From positions 1-45,823 of the forward strand of contig JAISMY010000040.1 of assembly GCA_031276485.1 (NCBI GenBank): 45,823 nucleotides of DNA, written 5' to 3'. Below are positions 24,926 to 32,735 of this stretch, one piece after another. This DNA is from Desulfovibrio sp. (GTDB lineage: Bacteria; Desulfobacterota; Desulfovibrionia; Desulfovibrionales; Desulfovibrionaceae). Below the pieces are notes generated by a model. The model searched no databases. It was not told the origin of the DNA and was given only the letters and a program-made list of their open reading frames with translations. A program made the translations under genes and the position numbers. Position 1 is the first letter of the stretch. Every line of letters starts with the position of its first letter.

Positions 24926-26127
24926 GCGCCGGTCTCCGTTGCGCCCACGGCGTCGCGCAGGGCGCCGGCCAGGGGCAGGTCTCCCCCGCCCGGCAGCAGC
25001 CAGTCGGAAAACACCGGACTGTATCCGAGCTTTTCCAGGTCCGCCGCCATTTCGGCCACGCTTCTCCGGTCGTCGATATCCCACTGTACGCTGCCGTCCT
25101 GTGCCGGCCGGGCGTAGCCGCCGACGCCGGTACAGACTCCGGCGGAAACTCTGGTCACGCCCAGGGGCAGGAGTTTATCGCGCATAACGGCGCTCTCCCG
25201 CGTGGACAGGGTAATCCCGGCATACGGCATAAAACAGCGCAGGGCCGTCAGGGCCTGTACGAAACAGCGATCCGGAACCGGCGTCGGGCTGAAGGAACTG
25301 TCGGATTTAGCCGGACGTATGCGGGGCAGGGAAAAGCCGATTTCCAGGCCGGGGAAGCGGCGTTGCAGAAAAAGGGCGTGCATGCCGGTCATGAAAATAT
25401 CGCTGCGCCAGTCGCCGAGGCCGAGCAGGGCGCCGAGGTTGACGGCCCGCATTCCGGCTGCGGCCGCGCGCTGCGGGGCATCCAGACGGTTGGCGAAAAC
25501 CCGTTTGGGTCCGGACGGATGCAGGCGGGCGTAGATCTCCGCGTCATACGTTTCCTGAAACATGGTCATGCTGTCGGCGCCGGCCCGGGCAATCCCCGCA
25601 TATTCCTCAAAGGTCAACGCCTGTACCTCTATGCCCACGGAACTGAAACGCCGGGCCAGGATCTCGACGGCGGCGGCGATATAGTCCGCGCCGGTGCGCT
25701 TCGGCGCATCTCCCGTCAAGGCCAGGACACGGCGCAGTCCGACGGCGTACAGGGCTTCGGCTTCAGCTTCGATTTCATCCGGCGTCAGAGCCTTGCGCCG
25801 GATGCCTGTCCCGGCGTGAAAGCCGCAGTATACGCATTTGTTGGTACAGTAATTCCCTAGATAGATGGGTGCGAAAAGCTGACGGGCGCGGCCGAAGCGG
25901 CGCATGGTCTCGTCGCGCGCGCGCCTGGCCAGGGCTTCGAGTTCGGCGCCCGCCGCGGGCGAAAGAAGTGCGGCGAAGTCTTTTTCGTTAAGCGTATCTT
26001 TGCCGAGAGCGCGGCGCACGTCGCCCGGACCGGCTGCGAAGACGCTCTCCGCAAACAGGCGGGCGCAACCCGCAAGCTTCGGGGCAAACCCGTCCGCAAG
26101 AGGAATATACCTGTTTTCCCTGCACAT
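24922..26127 (-). CDS. thiH: 2-iminoacetate synthase (radical SAM, tyrosine lyase)
   Basis: The 401-residue radical SAM enzyme splits tyrosine into 2-iminoacetate and p-cresol to feed thiazole formation. The cluster-binding motif CTNKCVYCGF (CxxxCxxC) is near residue 95, followed by the SAM-contact region LTGDAPKRTG, the FQETYDAEIYARLHPSGPK stretch and GALLGLGDWRSD, all typical of ThiH; the BATS domain is C-terminal. Tyrosine cleavage suits an anaerobe, in place of oxygen-dependent ThiO. It lies 12 nt after thiG and overlaps the LapG-like gene by 4 nt. Confidence 0.95.
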   Translation of the reverse strand: MCRENRYIPLADGFAPKLAGCARLFAESVFAAGPGDVRRALGKDTLNEKDFAALLSPAAGAELEALARRARDETMRRFGRARQLFAPIYLGNYCTNKCVYCGFHAGTGIRRKALTPDEIEAEAEALYAVGLRRVLALTGDAPKRTGADYIAAAVEILARRFSSVGIEVQALTFEEYAGIARAGADSMTMFQETYDAEIYARLHPSGPKRVFANRLDAPQRAAAAGMRAVNLGALLGLGDWRSDIFMTGMHALFLQRRFPGLEIGFSLPRIRPAKSDSSFSPTPVPDRCFVQALTALRCFMPYAGITLSTRESAVMRDKLLPLGVTRVSAGVCTGVGGYARPAQDGSVQWDIDDRRSVAEMAADLEKLGYSPVFSDWLLPGGGDLPLAGALRDAVGATETGA

Positions 26128-26139
26128 GGCGTCGAACCT

Positions 26140-26967
26140 TCAGGCCTCCGGGAATCCTGCCGAGAGGCCTTCATCAGGCGAGGATGCCGCGCTCCCCTGT
26201 TCGAGCACTCTGCCGAGTCCGGCCAGGCGGGCGGCCCGGCCGGCGGCAACGGCCCGGCCGAAAGCGGCGGCCATGCCCACGGGGTCGGCGGCCGTTGCCA
26301 CGGCAGTGTTCACAAGACAGGCGGCCGCCCCGAGTTCCATGGCTTCACAGGCCTGGGAAGGCGCGCCGATACCCGCGTCCACGATGATCGGCAGAGCTGT
26401 TTCCTCAATGAGGATGCGGATCATTTCCTTTGTCTGCAAGCCGCGGTTGCTGCCTATGGGCGCGCCCAGGGGCATGACGGCGGCCGCCCCGGCGTTGACG
26501 AGGTCGCGCGCCACGTACAGGTCGGGGTTGATGTAGGGCAGGACGACGAAGCCTTCTGAGGCGAGGATTTCCGTGGCCCTGGCCGTTTCGTAACCATCGG
26601 GGAGCAGGTTGCGGGGATCGTTGATCACCTCTATTTTAATCCAGTTGCCCGCGCCGCAGGCCGCGGCCAGACGGGCCAGGCGCACGGCTTCCGCGGCGTT
26701 GCGCGCCCCGGAGGTATTGGGCAGGAGGCGCGCGTCCGCGGGAATATGGGCAAGGATGTCGTCCGCCTTGCGGCTCAGGTCGACGCGGCGCAGGGCGACG
26801 GTAATCACGCGCGCTCCCGAGGCCCGGAGCAGGTCGGGGATCAACTCTTCGCGGCCCAGTTTGCCCGTGCCCAGAAAAAGACGGCTCTCCAGACGTTCGC
26901 CGCCCAGGAGCAGCGGATCGTCCGCCGTATCACCGGCCTGAGCTGACTGTGTAGATGTTTGCTGCAT
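26140..26967 (-). CDS. thiG: Thiazole synthase
   Basis: The 275-residue TIM-barrel enzyme builds the thiazole ring from deoxyxylulose phosphate, 2-iminoacetate and ThiS thiocarboxylate. Signatures: [35 protein letters not shown] with the Schiff-base lysine, [32 protein letters not shown], and [19 protein letters not shown]. The N-terminal 15 residues and the tail beyond VLEQ are nonconserved. It is preceded by thiS with a gap of 133 nt. Confidence 0.96.
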   Translation of the reverse strand: MQQTSTQSAQAGDTADDPLLLGGERLESRLFLGTGKLGREELIPDLLRASGARVITVALRRVDLSRKADDILAHIPADARLLPNTSGARNAAEAVRLARLAAACGAGNWIKIEVINDPRNLLPDGYETARATEILASEGFVVLPYINPDLYVARDLVNAGAAAVMPLGAPIGSNRGLQTKEMIRILIEETALPIIVDAGIGAPSQACEAMELGAAACLVNTAVATAADPVGMAAAFGRAVAAGRAARLAGLGRVLEQGSAASSPDEGLSAGFPEA

Positions 26968-27100
26968 TGCCTGCCGCCTCTGCGCGCGCGGATTTCGCTT
27001 CCGGCGGGAGTGCCGGCGGCGGTTGCCGGAATTGCCGCCTCTGCGCGCCCGGCATACGTGTCATGTCATTCGCGGAATGTCACGACGCAAGCGGACCGTG

Positions 27101-27307
27101 TCAGCCGCCGCCCACGAAACGGATGAGTTCGACAACGTCGCCGGCTGCGAGACAGGTTGCCGCATAGTCCTTGCGGTCAATCACGCAGCCGTTGAGTTCC
27201 GCAACCACGGCCTGTTCGGCCAGGGCCAGTTCGGCCAGCAGGTCGGACAGAGTGCGGGCGGCGGAGGCGCGTTTTTCTCCGTTGACGACGAGTTCGTGCG
27301 TATCCAT
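27101..27307 (-). CDS. thiS: Sulfur carrier protein ThiS
   Basis: The 68-residue ubiquitin-like carrier begins MDTHELVVNGEKR and ends ELIRFVGGG; the C-terminal glycines are adenylated and thiocarboxylated to donate sulfur to ThiG. The core VVAELNGCVIDRKDYAATCLAAGDVVEL is typical. It is the first thi gene of the leftward run, only 44 nt after the DHH gene stop, which leaves no room for a TPP riboswitch directly upstream. ThiF, the activating enzyme, is not seen in the window. Confidence 0.92.
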   Translation of the reverse strand: MDTHELVVNGEKRASAARTLSDLLAELALAEQAVVAELNGCVIDRKDYAATCLAAGDVVELIRFVGGG

Positions 27308-27351
27308 GCGTGTGTCCGGACAGCGCCGGACCCCGGCCGAAACAGGGCAGG

Positions 27352-28263
27352 TTATTTTACTTTCAGCGCGGCCGTGACCTGCCGTATGGTTTTCTCGGCT
27401 TCTTCCGCCGGCACCTGGCAGGTTCCGACGCGCAGGTGGCCGCCGCCTCCGTAATTCAGCATGAGGCTGCCTATATCCGCGGTGCAGGTGCGGTTCAGGA
27501 TGGAGTGGCCGACGGTCAGCACCACGTTCTGTTTTTTCAGGCCCCAGATGACCTGTATGCTGACGTTGCATTTCGGGAACAGCGCGTATACGGAAAAGCG
27601 GTTGCCCGAGTATATTTCCGGCTCGTTGCGCAGGTCGATGAGGACAACATTGTCGTGGACGGTCGACGTGCGTTTGAGCATGGCTTCAAAGTCGCGCTGT
27701 TGCGCGAAATAGCGATCCGTGCGCTGCTTGACGTCGGGAATTTCCAGAATTTCCTCGGCGGTTTTTTCCGAGCAATAGCCTATCATGTCCAGCATGAGCT
27801 GGTAGTTGCTGACGGCATAGTCCCTGTATCTGCCGAGGCCGGTGCGCGGGTCCATGATGAAGCCGAGGAGTATCCACCCCTTGGGCTGGGAGATGTCTTC
27901 GGCGCTGAGCCGTCCGTTGTCCACCTTGTCCACGCTTGCCATAAGGTCGTCAAGATCTGCGGAAAACTTGGCGTGCCCGCCGAAGTATTCCCAGATGACG
28001 CGGGCGGCGCTGGGGGCGATTTTTGAGCTGCCCTTGAACTCCACGTTGCCCAGGCGTTCGTTTTCGCTGCTGTGGTGGTCGAACCACATGCCGCAACCCG
28101 GAGTGTAAGGCACATTGGCCAGAATGTCGTTTTCCGTGATTTCGATCAGCCCGTCCTGGATGTCCTTGGGGTGGGCGAACTTGTATTCGTCGATGAGCCC
28201 CGCCTTTTTCAGCAGAACGGCGCAGGCGAGGCCGTCGAAATCGGAACGGGTGACCAGGCGCAT
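27352..28263 (-). CDS. DHH/DHHA1 family phosphoesterase
   Basis: The 303-residue protein carries the DHH motifs: MRLVTRSDFDGLACAVLLKK (motif I, DxD), a linker Asp region, MWFDHHSSEN (motif III, DHH) and ASVDKVDNG (motif IV). The DHHA1 substrate domain ends in NYGGGGHLRVG. Relatives are nanoRNases, pAp phosphatases, cyclic-dinucleotide phosphodiesterases and exopolyphosphatases; the sequence does not decide among them. Since cdaA is also in this window, a c-di-AMP or linear pApA hydrolase is a reasonable hypothesis only. AAGGAG precedes ATG 28263. A divergent promoter region (28264-28627) separates it from the OGT-like gene. Confidence 0.88.
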   Translation of the reverse strand: MRLVTRSDFDGLACAVLLKKAGLIDEYKFAHPKDIQDGLIEITENDILANVPYTPGCGMWFDHHSSENERLGNVEFKGSSKIAPSAARVIWEYFGGHAKFSADLDDLMASVDKVDNGRLSAEDISQPKGWILLGFIMDPRTGLGRYRDYAVSNYQLMLDMIGYCSEKTAEEILEIPDVKQRTDRYFAQQRDFEAMLKRTSTVHDNVVLIDLRNEPEIYSGNRFSVYALFPKCNVSIQVIWGLKKQNVVLTVGHSILNRTCTADIGSLMLNYGGGGHLRVGTCQVPAEEAEKTIRQVTAALKVK

Positions 28264-28627
28264 GGTTGTCTCCTTGAAAAAAATCAGCTGATAATTTAAA
28301 TTCCGGAATCCGCGCGCAATGAGGACGGCGATCCGGGCAAAGGCAAGGACGGCGGCAGAACCGGCGGCCTTGCACCTGTACAGGCCGCGCCTCTGCCGGA
28401 GCGGAGCCGGCGGCGCGCGGCATAACGCTGCATGTCCTATAGCGCCGGCTGCGGGTTTTGGCAAGCCCCGCGTCGGGCGCAGGCGGCGCGGGAGCCTCCT
28501 GAAACAACGCATGGGACTTCCCCGCGGAAAGTACGAAGAAGGCGGCACGGGCCTTCGGGCTCATGCGTCTTGCGTCCGGGCCGGCCGGCCTGAAGGCCGG
28601 AGTCTCAACCACAAGGAAGCTTTGCTG
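28264..28627. other. Divergent intergenic region
   Basis: Holds the start regions of the leftward DHH gene and the rightward OGT-like gene. An AT-rich patch (28282-28305) lies just upstream of the DHH ribosome site and could contain its promoter. The remaining GC-rich part, up to CAAGGAAGC at 28610, shows no clear promoter, repeat or small ORF that I can support. Confidence 0.5.
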
Positions 28628-30952
28628 ATGTTCCGGCGGATATCGGCCGCCTGCAACGACTTGCTGCGCGTCGGGCGCAACGATGACGCGGCTGCCCTGG
28701 CCGAAAGCGCCGCGGCTTCCTTCCCGGCCGAGCCTGTCTGGCCCGCGCTCGCCGCCCGCGCCCATTCCGCGGCCGGCCGCCACTCTGCGGCGTTGCGTTC
28801 GGCTCAGGCGGCCGCCGCCCTGCAGCCCGCCGGGGCGGCCGCCGTTACGGCCGACCTGTGGTATGCCCTGGGCCTTGCCGCCCTGGCGGACCGCGCATGG
28901 TCCCAGGCCGCGCGCGCTCTTGACGAAGCGGCGCGCGCGGCGCCGGACAATCCCGGCATCGCTCCGCATCTGGCCGCGGCCCTGCAGTCCCTGCAGCGGC
29001 CGGGCGAAGCCGCCGTCTGGTACCGCAAAGCGTTGCCCGCAGCTCCCGGCGACATGCTGCTCCGCTTCAACTTCCTGCTCTGCCTGCTCGCGGACGGCAA
29101 AACGGACGAAGCCGAAAGCCTGCTGCGCTCCTGGCCGGAACCCGTTCCCGGAACGCCGCGCCCGGAGCGGGATTTGGCCCGCGCGCATCTTCTGGAGGCC
29201 CGGGGCAGGCACGCGGAGGCCTCGGCCCTGCTTGAGAACCCGGAAATCCTTTCCCTGGCGGAGAAAGGCGGCTTTGCCGACGCGGCGCATATATACATCC
29301 TGCGGGGGCGTCTTTTTTACGCTTCCGCGCGCTTGGCCGAGGCGCGCCGGGCATACCGGGCGGCCTTGCGCGTCGCTCCGGATTCAACGGATGCCGCCAA
29401 CGCCCTGGGTTCACTGCTGCTGCGCGAGGGGCGCGTTCGGGATGCCGAAGCGCTGTGGGCCGGCTTCATCCGGCGCAACGGACCCGCGCCGCTGCTTGAG
29501 GCCCGCAAGGCCCTGAGCATTCCGCCCGTGCCCGCGTCCGCCGCCGAAATAGAAGAAATACGCAACAGGATGTCGGAATTTTTGCGGAAAGCCGGAAACT
29601 TGCCGATCCTGGGCCACCCTCTGGCCGTCCTGGGCGTTCCGCCCTTTTCCCTGGCCTTTCACGGGAAAGACGACAAGACGCTTTTGCAGGCCCTGGCGGA
29701 TTTCATGCTGCGCCATACCGCGCCGGTGGGGCGGGCGGAACCGGCTGCCGCCGATCCGGCCGGCAAGACGGACGACGTGCGGCGGCGCGCCGCTTCGTTG
29801 CGGCCCCCGCAGCGGCGCCGCATAGGCTTTATCTCCGCCCACTTCGGCCCGCACACCGTTATGTCGTATTTTTTCCGGCTGCTGGAAAAGCTGTGCCCGC
29901 GCCTGCCCCATTGCCGCATTCTCGAATTCCCGCAGGAAGACAATCCCTACCGCCGCGCCCTGGCGGAACGGACGCCGCTGATCACCCTGCCCGGCAACCT
30001 GGAGGGAGCGAAGGCGGCCGTGGCCGCTTTGGACCTGGATATTCTCGTTTACCTTGACCTGGGTATGGACCCGCTGACCTGGGTTACGGCCTTTTCCCGC
30101 CTGGCGCGCCTGCAATGCGCCCTGTACGGGCATCCCATGACCACGGGCATCCCCGCCCTGGATATTTTCCTGACCCCGGCCTGCATGGAGCCGGACGGGG
30201 CAGCGGCTTTTTACAGCGAAGAACTGCGGACGCTGCCCGGCCTTCTGAGCGGATTTATGCCGCCTTGCGCGCCGGCTGCCGGGCCGCGGGAAAAACGCAG
30301 GGGCCGGGTGTACCTGTGCGCCCAAAGCCTGTTCAAGGTCCATCCGGACCTGGACGCTTCGGCGGAGGCCATACTGCGCGAGGATGCCGAGGCGGAACTG
30401 CGTTTTTTCGTTTCCGCGCGGGAGCATGAAACCCGTGCCTTTCGGGAGCGCCTGCAGCGGAGTCTGGGCGCTGCGGCCGCGCGCGTGCGGATGCTTCCCC
30501 AGTGTTCGGAAGCGGCGTTTATCGCCGCCCTGCGGGATGCGGACCTCGTGCTGGATACCCCGCATTTCAGCGGCGGCAGCACGTCGTACAAGGCGTTGGG
30601 CGCGGGAGTGCCGGTGCTGACCCTGGAAGGCGCCTTTATGCGCGGACGCCAGACGGCGGGCTTGTACCGTTTTTCGGCCGCGGCGGCGGGGTCGCCCGGC
30701 CCGTGCTGTTTTGACGGGCTGATTGCCCGCTCCCCGGCGGAATACTGCGCCAAGGCCCTGGAGTTGGCCCATTCCCCGGCCCGGCGCCGGGAATACGGAC
30801 TCGCTCTGGCGGCGGTCGGTTCCCGCCTGTTCGAGCATGAGGATTCCGTTGCGGCTCTGGAATCTTTCCTGCTTTCTACCGATATTTTCTCGTACGCAAA
30901 GCCCTGTTGCCGCCGGCGGCGGCACGAGAGATATCTCGCGCCCCAGGCATAG
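28628..30952 (+). CDS. TPR protein with O-GlcNAc-transferase-like (GT41) domain
   Basis: The 774-residue protein has N-terminal TPR-like helices (about residues 5-320; AAALAESAAASFPAEPVWPALAAR, SARLAEARRAYRAALRVAPDSTDAANALGSLLL) and a C-terminal GT-B domain like OGT/SPINDLY. Key GT41 segments are RRRIGFISAHFGPHTVMSYFF, YLDLGMDPLT, ALYGHPMTTG, RGRVYLCAQSLFKVHPDLD and LVLDTPHFSGGSTSYKALGAGVPVLTLEG. It probably glycosylates proteins on Ser/Thr in the cytoplasm, or a surface protein before export; in related bacteria such enzymes act on flagellin or adhesins. ATG 28628 has AAGGAAGC upstream. The last residues are Cys/Arg/His-rich (PCCRRRRHERY). Substrate unknown. Confidence 0.85.
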   Translation: MFRRISAACNDLLRVGRNDDAAALAESAAASFPAEPVWPALAARAHSAAGRHSAALRSAQAAAALQPAGAAAVTADLWYALGLAALADRAWSQAARALDEAARAAPDNPGIAPHLAAALQSLQRPGEAAVWYRKALPAAPGDMLLRFNFLLCLLADGKTDEAESLLRSWPEPVPGTPRPERDLARAHLLEARGRHAEASALLENPEILSLAEKGGFADAAHIYILRGRLFYASARLAEARRAYRAALRVAPDSTDAANALGSLLLREGRVRDAEALWAGFIRRNGPAPLLEARKALSIPPVPASAAEIEEIRNRMSEFLRKAGNLPILGHPLAVLGVPPFSLAFHGKDDKTLLQALADFMLRHTAPVGRAEPAAADPAGKTDDVRRRAASLRPPQRRRIGFISAHFGPHTVMSYFFRLLEKLCPRLPHCRILEFPQEDNPYRRALAERTPLITLPGNLEGAKAAVAALDLDILVYLDLGMDPLTWVTAFSRLARLQCALYGHPMTTGIPALDIFLTPACMEPDGAAAFYSEELRTLPGLLSGFMPPCAPAAGPREKRRGRVYLCAQSLFKVHPDLDASAEAILREDAEAELRFFVSAREHETRAFRERLQRSLGAAAARVRMLPQCSEAAFIAALRDADLVLDTPHFSGGSTSYKALGAGVPVLTLEGAFMRGRQTAGLYRFSAAAAGSPGPCCFDGLIARSPAEYCAKALELAHSPARRREYGLALAAVGSRLFEHEDSVAALESFLLSTDIFSYAKPCCRRRRHERYLAPQA

Positions 30953-31124
30953 CCGGCCTGATGCTTCATACCTCAATAGCCGAGGGGAGAGGGAGGCTCA
31001 AGAGAGTCCGCAAACGCCGGCGCCTGCGCCGGAAGCAGGCGGCGTAAAAAAATCTGAACCGGCGTTGCCAGTTGCGGGAGAAGACCGCCAAGGCAAGGCA
31101 ACGGGCGGGCGGATGCCGAAAACA

Positions 31125-31165
31125 GCGATGGGACGAACCCGGACCGCCCGGTTTCGTCCCATCGC
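31125..31165 (+). terminator. Strong hairpin downstream of the OGT-like gene
   Basis: GCGATGGGACGAACC and GGTTTCGTCCCATCGC pair over 15 bp around a 10-nt loop, 170 bp after the stop. No U-tract follows on either strand, so it may be a Rho-dependent or processing structure rather than a classic intrinsic terminator. Confidence 0.5.
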
Positions 31166-31396
31166 CGCTTACAAAATTGGAGGTACTTTTACTGTTGCAA
31201 TTCGCGTGCCGGAAGCTTCCTGCCCGCGCCTGAACAAATTTTCTCTGTTATTACAAGGTGCTTTGCGCATTTTGGGGAACGCGGCCGCCCTTGCCTGCGG
31301 TGCAAGTATTTGAACCGTTCCGGCACAGACCGGGGGGACGGCGGGAGAGAGTACAAGTTTTTTGACGCATATCCGAGAGTGACGAAGCGTTGCATG

Positions 31397-31425
31397 TTGA
31401 AAAAAGAAAGCGGGCAGAGTATAAT
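31397..31425 (+). promoter_or_regulatory. Sigma-70 type promoter of cheV
   Basis: TTGAAA (31397-31402), a 17-bp spacer and TATAAT (31420-31425): a perfect -10 and five of six -35 bases at ideal spacing, upstream of cheV at 31532. This is the best-matching promoter in the window. Confidence 0.75.
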
Positions 31426-31531
31426 TGTCCGGAAGAAGCGTCGCATTGCACGTCGCACATCCTGCGCGTCATTTCGCGAGACAAGGCGGGATCCCGGGAA
31501 GACAGGAGTTGTCAGCAGCAAAGGACCGCAT

Positions 31532-32473
31532 ATGGCCGGCCGTGATGCATCGAGCGGAAACGACCTTGAAATAATTGAGTTTTACATTGACGAGACGCTC
31601 GCCGACGGCGGGGACTATCGCAGCTATTATGCCATGAATGTGGCCAAGGTGCTGGAAATCATCCGCCGGCCGCCGGTGACCGGGGTACCCGGCAAGCATC
31701 ATAAGGCGGCATTGGGCACCTTCAACCTGCGCGGCAAAGTCCTGCCCCTGGTGGACCTGGGGATCTGGCTCGGCAAAAAACTTACGCCCGCAGATACCCA
31801 CAAGGTCATCGTTTCTGAATTTTCGAATGTGGTCACCGCCTTTGTAGTGTCGGGCGTGACGCGCATCCACCGCATGACGTGGCGTCAGGTCGAGCCGCCG
31901 GGTAAATATCTGCAGGCGTTCAGCCGGGATTCCATCACCGGGGTTGTGCGTTTTGAAGACCGCATCGTCTTTCTGCTGGATATGGAATACATTATTTCGG
32001 CCATGGACCCGACGTTCAGCATGACGGCGCGGGTGGAGCAGGTCGAGCGGGACGGCGGCCAGGGGCTGCGCGTGCTGATCGCCGACGATTCGCCGTCCAT
32101 ACGCAGGGTCATAGCCTCCTGCCTGGGGCAGGCGCAGTACACGGTAACCGAGTGCACCTGCGGCCGCGAGGCCTGGGATCAGCTCCTGGCGTGGCGGGCT
32201 GAGGCCGAGCGGACAGGGGTGCCGATTACCGGTTTCGTCAACCTGGTCATTTCCGACATCGAGATGCCTGAAATGGACGGCCATGCGCTGACGACGCTCA
32301 TCAAGGGCGAAGCTGCTTTCGCCGCGGTTCCGGTTATTCTGTTTTCCTCGCTGATCTCGGAGGTGGTGCATGCGAAAGGGGTCAAGGCCGGGGCCGACGA
32401 TCAGGTCTCCAAGCCGGACCTGCCGCATCTGACCAGACGCGCGGGGGAATTGATCCGCAGATTTCAAGGCTGA
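31532..32473 (+). CDS. cheV: Chemotaxis protein CheV (CheW domain plus response receiver)
   Basis: The 313-residue protein joins a CheW-like coupling domain (about 15-165; IIEFYIDET, NLRGKVLPLVDLGIWLG, VTRIHRMTWRQVEPP, SITGVVRFEDRIVFLLDMEYI) to a receiver domain (about 180-310; RVLIADDSPSIRR, phosphoacceptor Asp near residue 242 in LVISDIEMPEMDG, ILFSSLIS and the KPDL lysine). CheV couples chemoreceptors to CheA and adapts by phosphorylation. AAAGGA lies 6 nt before ATG 31532. It stands alone, with its own promoter and no other che genes nearby. Confidence 0.93.
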   Translation: MAGRDASSGNDLEIIEFYIDETLADGGDYRSYYAMNVAKVLEIIRRPPVTGVPGKHHKAALGTFNLRGKVLPLVDLGIWLGKKLTPADTHKVIVSEFSNVVTAFVVSGVTRIHRMTWRQVEPPGKYLQAFSRDSITGVVRFEDRIVFLLDMEYIISAMDPTFSMTARVEQVERDGGQGLRVLIADDSPSIRRVIASCLGQAQYTVTECTCGREAWDQLLAWRAEAERTGVPITGFVNLVISDIEMPEMDGHALTTLIKGEAAFAAVPVILFSSLISEVVHAKGVKAGADDQVSKPDLPHLTRRAGELIRRFQG

Positions 32474-32520
32474 CGTCGCTTCCCGGCGCGACGGTCATGC
32501 CCGTTTGCTTTCTGCGCAAA

Positions 32521-32554
32521 GCAAGCGGATATCACAATTCCTTCCAGTCTTTCA
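32521..32554. repeat. Duplicated 3' end of recJ (outer copy of 34-bp direct repeat)
   Basis: Matches 32702-32735 at 32 of 34 positions (GCAA-CGG-TATCACAATTCC...). The second copy is the true recJ 3' end (encoding KDWKEL and stop on the minus strand). The 147 bp between them, 32555-32701, is strikingly AT-rich relative to its surroundings. Confidence 0.85.
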
Positions 32555-32701
32555 TGGACCTCCGTCGGTCAGGCATGTCATAGCAAGTTGCAATCAATAC
32601 AGTGTAAATTTGATGAAATATCCATCATATTATACTGATAAATTTAGCATATTTTTATAAAATAACTGCCTATTGCCGTCAACTTGGTATCAGGCCCGCG
32701 G

Positions 32702-32735
32702 GCAAACGGGTATCACAATTCCTTCCAGTCTTTCA
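32702..32735. repeat. Inner copy of 34-bp direct repeat (recJ terminus)
   Basis: Partner of 32521-32554 and overlaps the last codons of recJ. An additional ACTTGGTATCAGG at 32682-32694 has an inverted match, CCTGATACCAAGT, at 34434-34446, so a 13-bp inverted pair brackets recJ. Confidence 0.8.

Larger units (their letters stand above)
30953..31531. other. Intergenic region between the OGT-like gene and cheV
   Basis: No gene is supported. It contains a strong hairpin (31125-31165), an A-run with a smaller CGCCTGC/GCAGGCG stem around 31022-31054, and a near-consensus sigma-70 promoter (31397-31425). The leader between promoter and cheV is about 100 nt. Confidence 0.6.

Noticed and set aside
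27308-27351. TPP riboswitch upstream of thiS
   Set aside because: Only 44 nt separate thiS from the preceding gene, and none of the conserved core sequences is present.
27950-29290. Long minus-strand open frame spanning the DHH start region and the OGT-like gene
   Set aside because: Shadow of the plus-strand TPR region and of the DHH gene in another frame; no motifs and no ribosome site.
29411-30976. Minus-strand frame opposite the OGT domain
   Set aside because: Composition is typical of an antisense shadow, and the plus strand has clear GT41 motifs.
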